Origin: Lactococcus sp. dk101
GTDB taxonomy: Bacteria; Bacillota; Bacilli; Lactobacillales; Streptococcaceae
Length of the DNA: 64,000 nucleotides
Direction of reading: 5' to 3'
Assembly (NCBI RefSeq): GCF_009601055.1
Contig: NZ_WITI01000005.1
Coordinates: forward strand, 62,001 to 126,000
In this document: one piece after another, positions 7,034-14,991 of the stretch
Numbering within the stretch: the stretch's first letter is position 1
How the letters are laid out: each line of letters opens with the position of its first letter
Notes under the pieces: generated by a model
The model's database searches: none
What the model saw: the letters and a program-made list of their open reading frames with translations, nothing else
What the model was told of the DNA's origin: nothing
Position numbers and translations under genes: made by a program

Positions 7034-8542
7034 ATGAACGACAGTCAAGCTGTTTTATTTACTATTTTTGGAGCAACAGGAGATTTGGCAAAGCGTAAAC
7101 TTTACCCCTCCTTGTTTAGACTTTACAAAAAAGGAGAGATTGCAGAAAACTTTGCAGTGATTGGTACAGCACGTCGTCCGTGGACAGATGAGTTTTATCG
7201 TAGCATCGTCCTTGATTCGATCAAAGACTTGATGCGTTCAAAAACTGAAGCCGAAGAATTTGCAAGTCACTTCTTCTATCAAAGTCACGATGTTTCAGAC
7301 GCTGAACATTACATCACTCTGAAAAATTTAGGCGAAAAATTAGCTGCGGAATACAAAACCAACAGCAATCAGGTCTTTTTCTTAGCCATGGCACCACAAT
7401 TTTTTGGAACCATTGCAGAACATCTGAAATCTGAACAAATTTTGACTGGAAAAGGTTTCGAGCGTATCGTTATCGAAAAACCATTTGGAACAAGTTTTGA
7501 AACTGCCAAAGCACTCAACGATAGCTTATCAAAAGTATTTACTGAAGAACAAATTTTCCGTATCGACCATTATCTTGGTAAGGAAATGATTCAGTCTGTC
7601 TCTGCTGTTCGCTTTGCAAATCCTATTTTTGAAGCCTTGTGGAACAACCAACACATCGACAATGTACAAATTACATTTTCTGAATTCATCGGTGTCGAAG
7701 ATCGTGGAGGCTACTACGAAACTTCTGGTGCTTTGAAAGATATGATCCAAAATCACGTCTTACAAGTCTTGAGTTTGATTGCAATGGAAAAACCTGTCAA
7801 ATTTGACGAGCAACATATTGTTGAAGAAAAAGTAAAGGCGCTCAAAGCCATTCGTCAATACTCACCAAAAGAAGCACTCGAAAACTTCGTCCGCGGACAA
7901 TATGCAGTGGGTAAATTTGATGGCGAAACTTACATTGACTACACGAATGAAGACTCTGTCAGCACTGACAGCCGCACAGAAACTTTTGCAGCAGGTAAAT
8001 TCTTGATTGACAATGAACGTTGGGCAGGCGTACCATTTTATGTTCGTTCTGGAAAACGAATGACTGAAAAAGGAACACGAATCAACATCGTCTTTAAGAA
8101 ATCTGATGATAATCTTTTTGACACTTCATACGGACAACCCGTCCAAAACGTGTTGACCATTTATATTCAACCGACTGAAGGATTTTCTCTTTCAGTCAAT
8201 GGAAAGGCTGCTGGTCAAGGCTTCCACTTGGATCCCCTGCGTTTGAGTTTCCGTCACGATTCAGAGTTTTTGGGAAATTCTCCTGAAGCTTATGAAAAAT
8301 TGTTCTTGGATGTGCTTCAAGGCGATGGAACGAACTTTAGCCATTGGGAAGAAGCTGCTCGCGCTTGGGAACTGATTGACGTGGTACGTCAAGCTTGGGA
8401 CAATGAAGAAGGATCATTGCCAACATATCCTGCTCGTTCTATGGGCCCTGTCGAAGCGTTTGATTTGCTCGCTCGTGACGGTCGCGAATGGGCATGGCAA
8501 CCAGATATTTGGTACCGTGAACGCGGTTATTTCGATAAATAA
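7034..8542 (+). CDS. zwf: Glucose-6-phosphate 1-dehydrogenase
   Basis: Oxidises glucose-6-phosphate with NADP+ to 6-phosphogluconolactone, the first step of the oxidative pentose phosphate pathway. 502 residues, a full family length. The cofactor loop IFGATGDLAKRKL is at residues 11-23. The active-site signature RIDHYLGKE is near residue 176, and IVIEKPFG is just before it. The start follows AAAGGAG. rpiA lies 11 kb away. A palindrome copy at 7956-7971 is inside the gene, and another forms the stem of its terminator. Confidence 0.97.
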   Translation: MNDSQAVLFTIFGATGDLAKRKLYPSLFRLYKKGEIAENFAVIGTARRPWTDEFYRSIVLDSIKDLMRSKTEAEEFASHFFYQSHDVSDAEHYITLKNLGEKLAAEYKTNSNQVFFLAMAPQFFGTIAEHLKSEQILTGKGFERIVIEKPFGTSFETAKALNDSLSKVFTEEQIFRIDHYLGKEMIQSVSAVRFANPIFEALWNNQHIDNVQITFSEFIGVEDRGGYYETSGALKDMIQNHVLQVLSLIAMEKPVKFDEQHIVEEKVKALKAIRQYSPKEALENFVRGQYAVGKFDGETYIDYTNEDSVSTDSRTETFAAGKFLIDNERWAGVPFYVRSGKRMTEKGTRINIVFKKSDDNLFDTSYGQPVQNVLTIYIQPTEGFSLSVNGKAAGQGFHLDPLRLSFRHDSEFLGNSPEAYEKLFLDVLQGDGTNFSHWEEAARAWELIDVVRQAWDNEEGSLPTYPARSMGPVEAFDLLARDGREWAWQPDIWYRERGYFDK

Positions 8543-8550
8543 TATAAAAA

Positions 8551-8585
8551 CACCCTTTGTCAGTACTGACAGAGGGTATTTTTTT
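8551..8585 (+). terminator. zwf terminator built on the dispersed palindrome
   Basis: ACCCTTTGTCAG-TA-CTGACAGAGGGT followed by ATTTTTTT. The inner part is TGTCAGTACTGACA (8558-8571). Confidence 0.85.
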
Positions 8586-8658
8586 ATGCTTATCTCTCAA
8601 AAAGCATGATATGTATAATAAATAGAATTTAGCATTTATCTATTAGATTTTTTATCTG

Positions 8659-9501
8659 TCAGTTAAGCGCATGCCAAGGAACAGATTGGGTGCCTGCGTA
8701 GAATGGAGGTGCCATGATTTTTCCTAAAATATTGATATAAACTGTATTGTAAGTATTCCTTGCATTTGGAAAAGCGAGGTAGAAATTTGGATTTGAACAT
8801 CCAATATAAACTTGATATTGTTGGAAATTCATTTGAGGATAGTCAACCGCAGCAACACGCTTTAATTGGTCAAGCACATTGAGTGTATAGCCTCCCATAC
8901 TACCTGCAAAATAGTAAGAAAGTCCCTTTGTTTGGTCATGAGTTAAGCTGTATTCCACAAAATTGTACACAACAGCTCGATAATCAATCGGCGCAATAAC
9001 TGTGTTTCCTGAAGCATACCAAGCAATGGCGTTGCTTCCATCTGCTTTCCAGCCTTGCTTTAAAAGGGCATTCTTTTCATTAACATCAGCCGTCTGAAAA
9101 TGAGAACCAATCCCTGCTTTTGAATTGTACAAGCCGTAAACAGGAATGCTTCCATTGGAATAAAATACAGGATTTCCACCGTTATCTTTAGTCCAACCTT
9201 CTTGTGTGGTTAAAACACGGATTTGATTGAGGTCTTTCGTATAAAGATGTTCGCCTGAAGCTGGATTATAGACACGATAAATCGGTGTTCCAGTTGATGA
9301 AGTCTCAAATTTGACACCTTCTCCTGTCCAACCATTACCATCTAGCGTCATGTATTCATTGGTATCTGAGGTGTAAAGATGTGCACCTGTCGAGCTTGAT
9401 AAACGGTAAATGTTAGTGTCAGCTTTGACCGAAATACTTATTATTCCAAGTGCAAAAACAGTAGAAATAAACATGAGTGTTTGTGATAAGATTTTATTCA
9501 T
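8659..9501 (-). CDS. Secreted protein with DUF5648-type repeats
   Basis: 280 residues. The signal peptide is MNKILSQTLMFISTVFALGIISISVKA (two fragments of one leader), with likely cleavage after VKA at residue 27. Three tandem repeats follow, each with a YR(L/V)...(G)HLYT or YGLYN...GSHFQT motif and a GW tryptophan pair (about residues 30-72, 73-119, 120-165). This is the DUF5648 pattern of secreted cell-surface proteins. The last ~110 residues are a separate domain rich in Tyr, Asn and Phe that I cannot assign. No LPXTG anchor. It is likely wall-associated or released; its role is unknown. Confidence 0.75.
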   Translation of the reverse strand: MNKILSQTLMFISTVFALGIISISVKADTNIYRLSSSTGAHLYTSDTNEYMTLDGNGWTGEGVKFETSSTGTPIYRVYNPASGEHLYTKDLNQIRVLTTQEGWTKDNGGNPVFYSNGSIPVYGLYNSKAGIGSHFQTADVNEKNALLKQGWKADGSNAIAWYASGNTVIAPIDYRAVVYNFVEYSLTHDQTKGLSYYFAGSMGGYTLNVLDQLKRVAAVDYPQMNFQQYQVYIGCSNPNFYLAFPNARNTYNTVYINILGKIMAPPFYAGTQSVPWHALN

Positions 9502-9606
9502 GAAATCATTCCTTTAAGTTTTAATTAAGGACATTATAACATAAAAAAAGAATTTTGTCTTTTTTTTATTACAGTTTTTTTGTTTTTTGAGCATAACTAG
9601 CTTATT

Positions 9607-9735
9607 TTATCCACAGTTTTCCACATTTTTGTGGAAACTACCCTAAAAACTGTGGATAACTGTTAATAACTTTTAACAAACCGCCTAAAATCAAGCTTTA
9701 AACTGTGAATTACTTTTTGGGCCACTTATCAACAG
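9607..9735. promoter_or_regulatory. DnaA-box cluster in an intergenic region
   Basis: Perfect DnaA boxes TTATCCACA (9607-9615) and, inverted, TGTGGATAA (9651-9659). Near-matches are TTTTCCACA (9617-9625), TGTGGAAAC (9630-9638, inverted) and TTATCAACA (9727-9735). The first 53 bases are a large dyad: TTATCCACAGTTTT faces AAAACTGTGGATAA. No dnaA or dnaN is adjacent, so a DnaA-titration or regulatory site is more likely than the origin. Confidence 0.6.
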
Positions 9736-9738
9736 AAA

Positions 9739-9761
9739 AAAGATTGGAATTTTCCAATCTT
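9739..9761 (-). terminator. yqeG terminator
   Basis: Ten-bp stem AAGATTGGAA/TTCCAATCTT with T-run on the minus strand. It overlaps the stop codon region of the gene. Confidence 0.8.
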
Positions 9762-10287
9762 AAAGTTTCGTTTTCCACACTGGTTGTCCATCTCGAGCAA
9801 TGATTTTTTTCCATGTTCGACGCTCGCGCCAACGATTGAACTGAGTGTTCCATGCGTCAGAGCTGACAAGTGGCTGAACCAAGATACTTTTGACGCCTGC
9901 ACGGTGAGCAGCACGAATATCGGTCATCAACTGATCGCCAACCATGACAACTTCTTCTGGCTTTTCGCCAAATTGTTTGAGTGCCTTGTTAATCCCAAAA
10001 GCAAAGGGCTTCATTGCCCGCCAAATATAATCAACGCCAAACTTTTCCACAGCACGCGCCACACGCGCCTGCTTATTATTTGAAACAACGATGACTTTGA
10101 CTTCATTTTCGCGCATTTTTTTGAGCCAGTCGAGTAATTCTGGTGTTCCGTCTGGATTGTTCCAAGCAATCAAAGTATTGTCCAAATCAACCATGACCGC
10201 CTTAATTCCCAATTTTTTCAAACTTTCAGCATCGAGCTGATAAACAGCTTCAATCATGTAATCTGGTTTATAATTATCAATCTTCAT
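9760..10287 (-). CDS. yqeG: YqeG family HAD-IIIA phosphatase
   Basis: 175 residues, the usual YqeG size. HAD motifs are in order: I DLDNTLIAW (residues 34-42), II VVSNN near 67, III KP near 93, and IV GDQLMTDI near 116. These make a haloacid-dehalogenase fold with the nucleophile Asp34. In many Firmicutes yqeG heads the yqeH-yqeK ribosome-assembly operon; here it is alone, closed by a terminator. Substrate unknown. Confidence 0.92.
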   Translation of the reverse strand: MKIDNYKPDYMIEAVYQLDAESLKKLGIKAVMVDLDNTLIAWNNPDGTPELLDWLKKMRENEVKVIVVSNNKQARVARAVEKFGVDYIWRAMKPFAFGINKALKQFGEKPEEVVMVGDQLMTDIRAAHRAGVKSILVQPLVSSDAWNTQFNRWRERRTWKKIIARDGQPVWKTKL

Positions 10288-10351
10288 AAATTCATTATAC
10301 CAAATTTTTGTGTATTTGTTTGAAGCCTTGACAAGCGTTTTTTATTAAATA

Positions 10352-10380
10352 AAAAAACCTGTCAGTACTGACAGGCTCTT
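10352..10380 (-). terminator. dnaJ terminator built on the palindrome
   Basis: AGCCTGTCAGTACTGACAGG followed on the minus strand by TTTTTTTATTT. The perfect 18-bp palindrome is at 10358-10375. Confidence 0.85.
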
Positions 10381-10383
10381 ATT

Positions 10384-11511
10384 TTATTTAAATTTGTCAA
10401 AGAAACCTTTTTTCCCGTTCGAAACTTCGATACCACTTGCTTTAGCAAAGGCTTGAAGGGCTTCTTTTTGTGCATTATTCATGTTCTTAGGCGTTGAAAT
10501 CGTAACGATGACATATTGATCGCCGTTTCCTGAACCACGAAGTTTTGGTGCTCCTTTTCCTTTCAAGCGGAAATTAGCACCTGTTTGTGTTCCAGCAGGG
10601 ATTTTCAATTTGACATTGCCATGAACTGTTGGCACTTCGATTTCATCACCAAGCGCAGCTTGTACAAATTCGAGTGGCATCTTGTAATAAATTTCAGAAC
10701 CATCACGTTCAAATTTATCTGAAGCAGCAACTTGGAAGATGACATACAAATCGCCGTAGCCACCACCATTTGTACCAGCATCACCTTGACCTTGAAGTCG
10801 CATCCGTTGACCAGACTCAACACCAGCAGGAACATTGACTTTGACAGTGTGAGCTGATTTTTCGTGACCAGTTCCACGACAAGTTGTACAAGGTTCCTTG
10901 ATTTCTTTACCTGTTCCATGACATACATCACACACTTGTGTAGATTGCATCCGGCCAAGTGGTGTATCACGAACAACGTTGACTTGACCGCGACCATTAC
11001 ATTTGCGACAAGTTTCAGCATGTGTACCAGCTTTTGCGCCCGAACCATCACAGGTGTGACACAATTCTTCACGATTATACTTGATTTCTTTTTCAGTTCC
11101 AAAGATTGCTTCTTCAAACTTCAAATTAACGCGATACTGGAGGTCATCTCCTTGACGTGGAGCGTTTGGATTGACTTGACTTTGGCCACCACCAAAGAAA
11201 CTTGAGAAAATATCCTCGAAGCCACCAAAACCACTTCCGCCACCGCCGAAGCCTGAGAAGCCGCCGCCTGCACCGCCACCAAAGCCAGCGTTGGCACCAG
11301 CAGAGCCGTATTGGTCATAAGCGGCACGTTTTTGGTCATCAGAAAGTGTTTCATATGCTTCTTGAACATCTTTATATTTCTGTTCGGCACCCTCCTCTTT
11401 ATTCAAGTCTGGGTGATATTTTTTAGACATCTTCCGATATGCTTTTTTAATTTCATCTGGGTTGGCATTTTTATCCACACCTAATCGTTCATAGTATTCT
11501 GTGTTATCCAT
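10384..11511 (-). CDS. dnaJ: Chaperone DnaJ (Hsp40)
   Basis: Stimulates DnaK ATPase and delivers unfolded proteins. 375 residues. The J domain covers 1-70 with the HPD triad in KKYHPDLN near residue 32. A Gly/Phe-rich linker (about 74-112, [16 protein letters not shown]) precedes four CxxCxGxG zinc repeats ([32 protein letters not shown]) at about 150-215, then the C-terminal substrate domains. It is not with dnaK/grpE here but has its own sigma-A promoter and CIRCE element, as known for lactococci. Confidence 0.98.
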   Translation of the reverse strand: MDNTEYYERLGVDKNANPDEIKKAYRKMSKKYHPDLNKEEGAEQKYKDVQEAYETLSDDQKRAAYDQYGSAGANAGFGGGAGGGFSGFGGGGSGFGGFEDIFSSFFGGGQSQVNPNAPRQGDDLQYRVNLKFEEAIFGTEKEIKYNREELCHTCDGSGAKAGTHAETCRKCNGRGQVNVVRDTPLGRMQSTQVCDVCHGTGKEIKEPCTTCRGTGHEKSAHTVKVNVPAGVESGQRMRLQGQGDAGTNGGGYGDLYVIFQVAASDKFERDGSEIYYKMPLEFVQAALGDEIEVPTVHGNVKLKIPAGTQTGANFRLKGKGAPKLRGSGNGDQYVIVTISTPKNMNNAQKEALQAFAKASGIEVSNGKKGFFDKFK

Positions 11512-11546
11512 TTATATTCCTTTATCATCATTTTTTCAATAGCACT

Positions 11547-11575
11547 ATTTTAACACTTTTTCTTCAATTTGGCAA
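11547..11575 (-). promoter_or_regulatory. dnaJ sigma-A promoter
   Basis: On the minus strand TTGCCA, 17 bases, TAAAAT with an upstream TG (extended -10). It lies immediately downstream of the CIRCE element. Confidence 0.8.
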
Positions 11576-11607
11576 AAAAATTAGCACTCTTTTTGATAGA
11601 GTGCTAA
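11574..11607 (-). promoter_or_regulatory. CIRCE element (HrcA operator), also a terminator shape
   Basis: TTAGCACTC - 9 bases - GAGTGCTAA (11581-11607) is a perfect CIRCE. On the minus strand the same hairpin is followed by seven T (11580-11574), so it could also end transcripts of the upstream srtA gene. HrcA control of dnaJ is established for this element class; the terminator role is inference. Confidence 0.93.
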
Positions 11608-11620
11608 TTTTGCTTGTTTT

Positions 11621-12364
11621 TTAAGTCGCTGGCTTGTAATAAACATTATAATCAAGCTCAAATGCACTCAAAATTGATTTCGATGCATCATCAAATGCAA
11701 TTTCTTTTGTCAAATCACCCTGTACAATAATACGATCATCTGATCCACGTGTTTCACAGGTTACTAAAGTAATCATCTTGCGATTTGCCACGTCATCAAT
11801 CACTTCAACGTGAGAACGATTGACCACTTTGACACTGGTAATTTTATACTCATAAATATGTGCTTTATCAGTAATATAAATCATCATGCCGTCTTTCGCA
11901 TTTTGCAGTGGCGTAAACAAGTTATTCTGATTGATACCAGCAAAGCCACTTGAAGTATGACTAGCAAGGGCGTAATTGCCTTTCCCCATCACTTGATCAG
12001 CTTTCATTGTGCCAGCACCATACATGAGTGAAGTGTTGTTGACCCCTTTAAAAATCGGAAGATTAACCTTCAAATCAGGGATTGCAATTCCTCCAATAAC
12101 TGGAAGAGGTTGACTATCCATCTGCGAAGCCAAGACCGACTGAATGCTTAATGACTCAACCGCGTCAAAATCAAAGGAAACATCCTTTTTCGTGTTTGCT
12201 TCAATCTGTTTTGTTGTAACGTGTGCAATCTGATAACGATTTGTATTTTGAGAAATGATAAAATCTCTTATCTGAGCGTTAAAAATCAACGCCAAACCTG
12301 CTAAAAATAAGAATACAATCGCTAGATTTATCGGCCATTGCCGTTTTTTCTTTTTTTTGTCCAT
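11621..12364 (-). CDS. srtA: Sortase A
   Basis: Transpeptidase that links LPXTG proteins to peptidoglycan at the outer membrane face. 247 residues. A basic N-terminus is followed by a transmembrane anchor (residues 12-30, INLAIVFLFLAGLALIFNA). Catalytic His is in ALASHT, Cys in TLVTCE near residue 202, and Arg in DDRIIVQG. It belongs to class A and is full length. No sorted LPXTG substrate is encoded in this window. Its only visible transcript end is the CIRCE hairpin. Confidence 0.95.
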   Translation of the reverse strand: MDKKKKKRQWPINLAIVFLFLAGLALIFNAQIRDFIISQNTNRYQIAHVTTKQIEANTKKDVSFDFDAVESLSIQSVLASQMDSQPLPVIGGIAIPDLKVNLPIFKGVNNTSLMYGAGTMKADQVMGKGNYALASHTSSGFAGINQNNLFTPLQNAKDGMMIYITDKAHIYEYKITSVKVVNRSHVEVIDDVANRKMITLVTCETRGSDDRIIVQGDLTKEIAFDDASKSILSAFELDYNVYYKPAT

Positions 12365-12444
12365 ATTTTATCCTTTGGTAAAAGTATAACATATCTTGCT
12401 AAAAGCACAAAATACCATCATAAAAACTTCTGACTTTCAGAAAC

Positions 12445-13716
12445 TTAAAAGCCTGATTTTGTAAGTTTTGGATAAAATGTTCTAAATTTCTTGATTTGTT
12501 TTAACATGGCAAGATATTGATAGATCACGCGTTTCAAACTTTTATCATTTTCATTCAAAGTAGGATTGATTACATTACCATCACGATAAAGGGCTTTGAT
12601 TTCTTTGCGCATCGTAGGATTATCAATATAACGCAAGAGCAAACGCTTTGGAATAATCGTATAAAGAACTTTTTTAGAAGCAATTACGCGTTTCTTTGGG
12701 TCATTTTCAATGATGTCAGAAACCAAAAATTCCATTGGATTTGCACCAGCACCAGTGATATAAAAATGATTGCGCCCAATACGTGGATTGACTTCGAAGA
12801 AGTAAAATTCGCCCGTTTCCTCATCACGTTTAACATCAAAATTAGCAAAACCAAAATAAGTAAAGCCTTGCTTCTTTAATTCTGCAAAGAAGCGTTGCAC
12901 TTGCTCAAAAAGCATCGGATAAGATGTCGTAATCATTGAACAAGGAATTCCAAGCGTCGCTGGTTGATGTTCCTGCAACAATACGTGAGCTGAGCTCAAC
13001 AAAGTAACATCGCCTTTAGAATCCACATAAGTGGTAATCGAGTAAAGTGCTGTTTCGGCACCTTGTACAAATTTTTGAACGATAAATTTATCATCAAATC
13101 CTGCTTCGAACAAATCATTCCAAAGTTGTAAGAGCTGACTTTCATTGTCCAAAACATAAACTTTTTTGAAGCCATGATTGAGACGAAGTAAATCATAAGC
13201 CGAACTGTTAGCTGGCTTTGCTATCAATGGATATACAAAATCAGCAGATGGAAGTTGGGTCATCAATTCTTCTTTGGTCATCTTGTCAAAGCTGACATAA
13301 AAGCTGCCTGGAACTTTCATTCCAACAGATGTCGCTAATTCATCGAAAGATTCTTTATCAGCAACTTTTTCGATTGCATCAAGTTCAGGTACGGGTACGA
13401 TGAAATATTTTTCCAAATCTTTACGATGATGAGCCAATAAAACAATCAAATTGTCCGAATTGGCAAGCAAGAAAAGCTTTTGAGCTGGATCTTCTTTTTT
13501 CAATCGTGAACCCAAGAATAACAATTCTTCAATCGTTTTTTCATCTGTTGAAGTATCTGCTTGATAAGTTGTAACAATCTGTGAATCAATCAAAACAGTC
13601 TGCGTAAAGCGACTGAAAATGATTGGTTTGATGCCATAAGCGTCATTTAATTCGCGCGCAAATGCGTAAGCACTGATATCAGAACCTACAATTACGGCTT
13701 GAAATTTTTCTGTCAT
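12445..13716 (-). CDS. ATP-grasp ligase, probably peptidoglycan D-aspartate ligase-like
   Basis: 423 residues from ATG 13716; a GTG at 13743 would overlap the preceding stop and add nine residues. N-terminal pre-ATP-grasp domain with IVGSDISAYAFARELNDAYG, then the ATP-grasp core: PLIAKPANSS, KFIVQKFVQGAE and FYFFEVNPRIGRN (metal-binding Glu and Asn). The N-terminal pattern matches the Aslfm/AslA ligases that attach D-Asp to the stem-peptide lysine in enterococci and lactococci. The partner gene upstream is a FemABX transferase, so a role in cross-bridge synthesis fits. Another carboxylate-amine ligase activity is possible. Confidence 0.7.
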   Translation of the reverse strand: MTEKFQAVIVGSDISAYAFARELNDAYGIKPIIFSRFTQTVLIDSQIVTTYQADTSTDEKTIEELLFLGSRLKKEDPAQKLFLLANSDNLIVLLAHHRKDLEKYFIVPVPELDAIEKVADKESFDELATSVGMKVPGSFYVSFDKMTKEELMTQLPSADFVYPLIAKPANSSAYDLLRLNHGFKKVYVLDNESQLLQLWNDLFEAGFDDKFIVQKFVQGAETALYSITTYVDSKGDVTLLSSAHVLLQEHQPATLGIPCSMITTSYPMLFEQVQRFFAELKKQGFTYFGFANFDVKRDEETGEFYFFEVNPRIGRNHFYITGAGANPMEFLVSDIIENDPKKRVIASKKVLYTIIPKRLLLRYIDNPTMRKEIKALYRDGNVINPTLNENDKSLKRVIYQYLAMLKQIKKFRTFYPKLTKSGF

Positions 13717-13739
13717 AGCTGATTTCTTTTCTCTTTTTA

Positions 13740-14918
13740 TCACACGTGCTTTTTACGCATCATGTATAATTTGTTAACGATAGGATACATCAATGGATTG
13801 ACAGCAATGTCAAATTCGCCAACATATTCTTCAATTTTTGGATTGAAATTCTTTTTAAACTTCAACAAGCCATTTGTTTCAAGCAATGAATTTTCAAGTC
13901 CACCCATGTTTACTGTTTCAGCGCCACGGTCAAACATATACTGAATTGACTCAAACCAAGCCAAGTAGGCAGTATAATATTTTTGGTAAGTCGTATCGGT
14001 TCCTGCATATAAATGCTCCGTATGTACTCCAAAATTCACTGTCAGTGCTGACGAAACCGGGATAACATCGCCGTTAATTAAAATCAAATCTGTCAGCTCT
14101 GCCACATCTTTTGTAGCCTTGGCAAGTGCTGCTTCAAGCTGTTTGATTTTCTTTTCATTCGTCGTTTCTTTGGAAGCCAACGCTTGTTTTGCCTTTGCAA
14201 ATGCTTCTTGAGCATCTGCAAGTAAAGCCTGCAAGTCCAGATAAACAATTGTGATATTGGCGTCTTCTTCATAAGTGTCCACCAATTTTTCAAAATAATC
14301 ACGATTGCGCAAACTAATGCCTTTTCGACTTTCAGTCTTAGCAATCATATTGGCAAAATCATCTAGCAATTCATCGCGGCCAAATTTGACAATCGTGTGC
14401 GAATTTCTTGCTTTTCTGAGGGCTTGTTTTGTCTTTTTATTGAAATTTTCTTCAGCAAAATCGTCTTTATAAACGACAGCATTAAAACGAGGCTGAATCG
14501 TATCGTGCATTTCAGCAGTCAGGCCCATCCACTTTGCCCCTAATTTCTTTAATTTTTTGATAATGTTATCATTTTCTGGTTTATTCTCAATGGCTGGATC
14601 AAATTTGATGAAAACAGCTTTTTGAGTCTTACCGTATTTTTTCAACTCTGAAAAAACATAGGCCAATAATTTCTCATCATTATAATCCATCGCAATGCCA
14701 CGCGGAATGTAAAGCATGGTATAACCAAGTGGCAAAGGGCGTATCAAGACTGACACGCTGGCTACTAATTTATCATCGTCAAAAAAACCGATAAGCTCGG
14801 AATTCCAGTTGTCCTTAATTTGATGCCATTTTGAAGATTGCAACAAATGGCTTAATGGTTCTGATTTAATGTAACTATCATGAATAGCTGGCTCTAAGCC
14901 AATTTTTGTCGTGTACAT
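13740..14918 (-). CDS. FemABX/MurM-type peptidyltransferase
   Basis: 392-residue member of the family that adds amino acids from aminoacyl-tRNA to lipid II or nascent peptidoglycan. The two GNAT-like halves are split by a coiled-coil arm (about residues 233-283, with QALLADAQEAFAKAKQAL and KKIKQLEAALAKATKDV), as in FemA/FemX. Motifs include YIPRGIAMDY and KTKQALRKARN. Lactococci use D-Asp bridges, so its exact product is uncertain. It overlaps or touches the ATP-grasp gene (its TGA is at 13740-13742) and is likely co-transcribed with it. Confidence 0.88.
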   Translation of the reverse strand: MYTTKIGLEPAIHDSYIKSEPLSHLLQSSKWHQIKDNWNSELIGFFDDDKLVASVSVLIRPLPLGYTMLYIPRGIAMDYNDEKLLAYVFSELKKYGKTQKAVFIKFDPAIENKPENDNIIKKLKKLGAKWMGLTAEMHDTIQPRFNAVVYKDDFAEENFNKKTKQALRKARNSHTIVKFGRDELLDDFANMIAKTESRKGISLRNRDYFEKLVDTYEEDANITIVYLDLQALLADAQEAFAKAKQALASKETTNEKKIKQLEAALAKATKDVAELTDLILINGDVIPVSSALTVNFGVHTEHLYAGTDTTYQKYYTAYLAWFESIQYMFDRGAETVNMGGLENSLLETNGLLKFKKNFNPKIEEYVGEFDIAVNPLMYPIVNKLYMMRKKHV

Positions 14919-14951
14919 GGTTACAATTATAGCAAATTTTCAAGCAAAATT

Positions 14952-14977
14952 AAAGCCTCCTTTTTCAAGGAGACTTT
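14952..14977 (-). terminator. usp45 terminator
   Basis: On the minus strand AAAGTCTCCTT-GAAA-AAGGAGGCTTT followed by AATTTT. The 11-bp stem has one G-U pair. Confidence 0.75.
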
Positions 14978-14991
14978 TATAAATTCTTTGA

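Noticed and set aside
9607..9735. Chromosomal replication origin
   Set aside because: DnaA boxes are present but no dnaA, dnaN or AT-rich unwinding trio is adjacent; flanking genes are yqeG and a secreted protein.
14091..14104. Additional palindrome copy TGTCAGCTCTGCCA
   Set aside because: The second arm is broken (CTGCCA), so it is not counted among the perfect copies.
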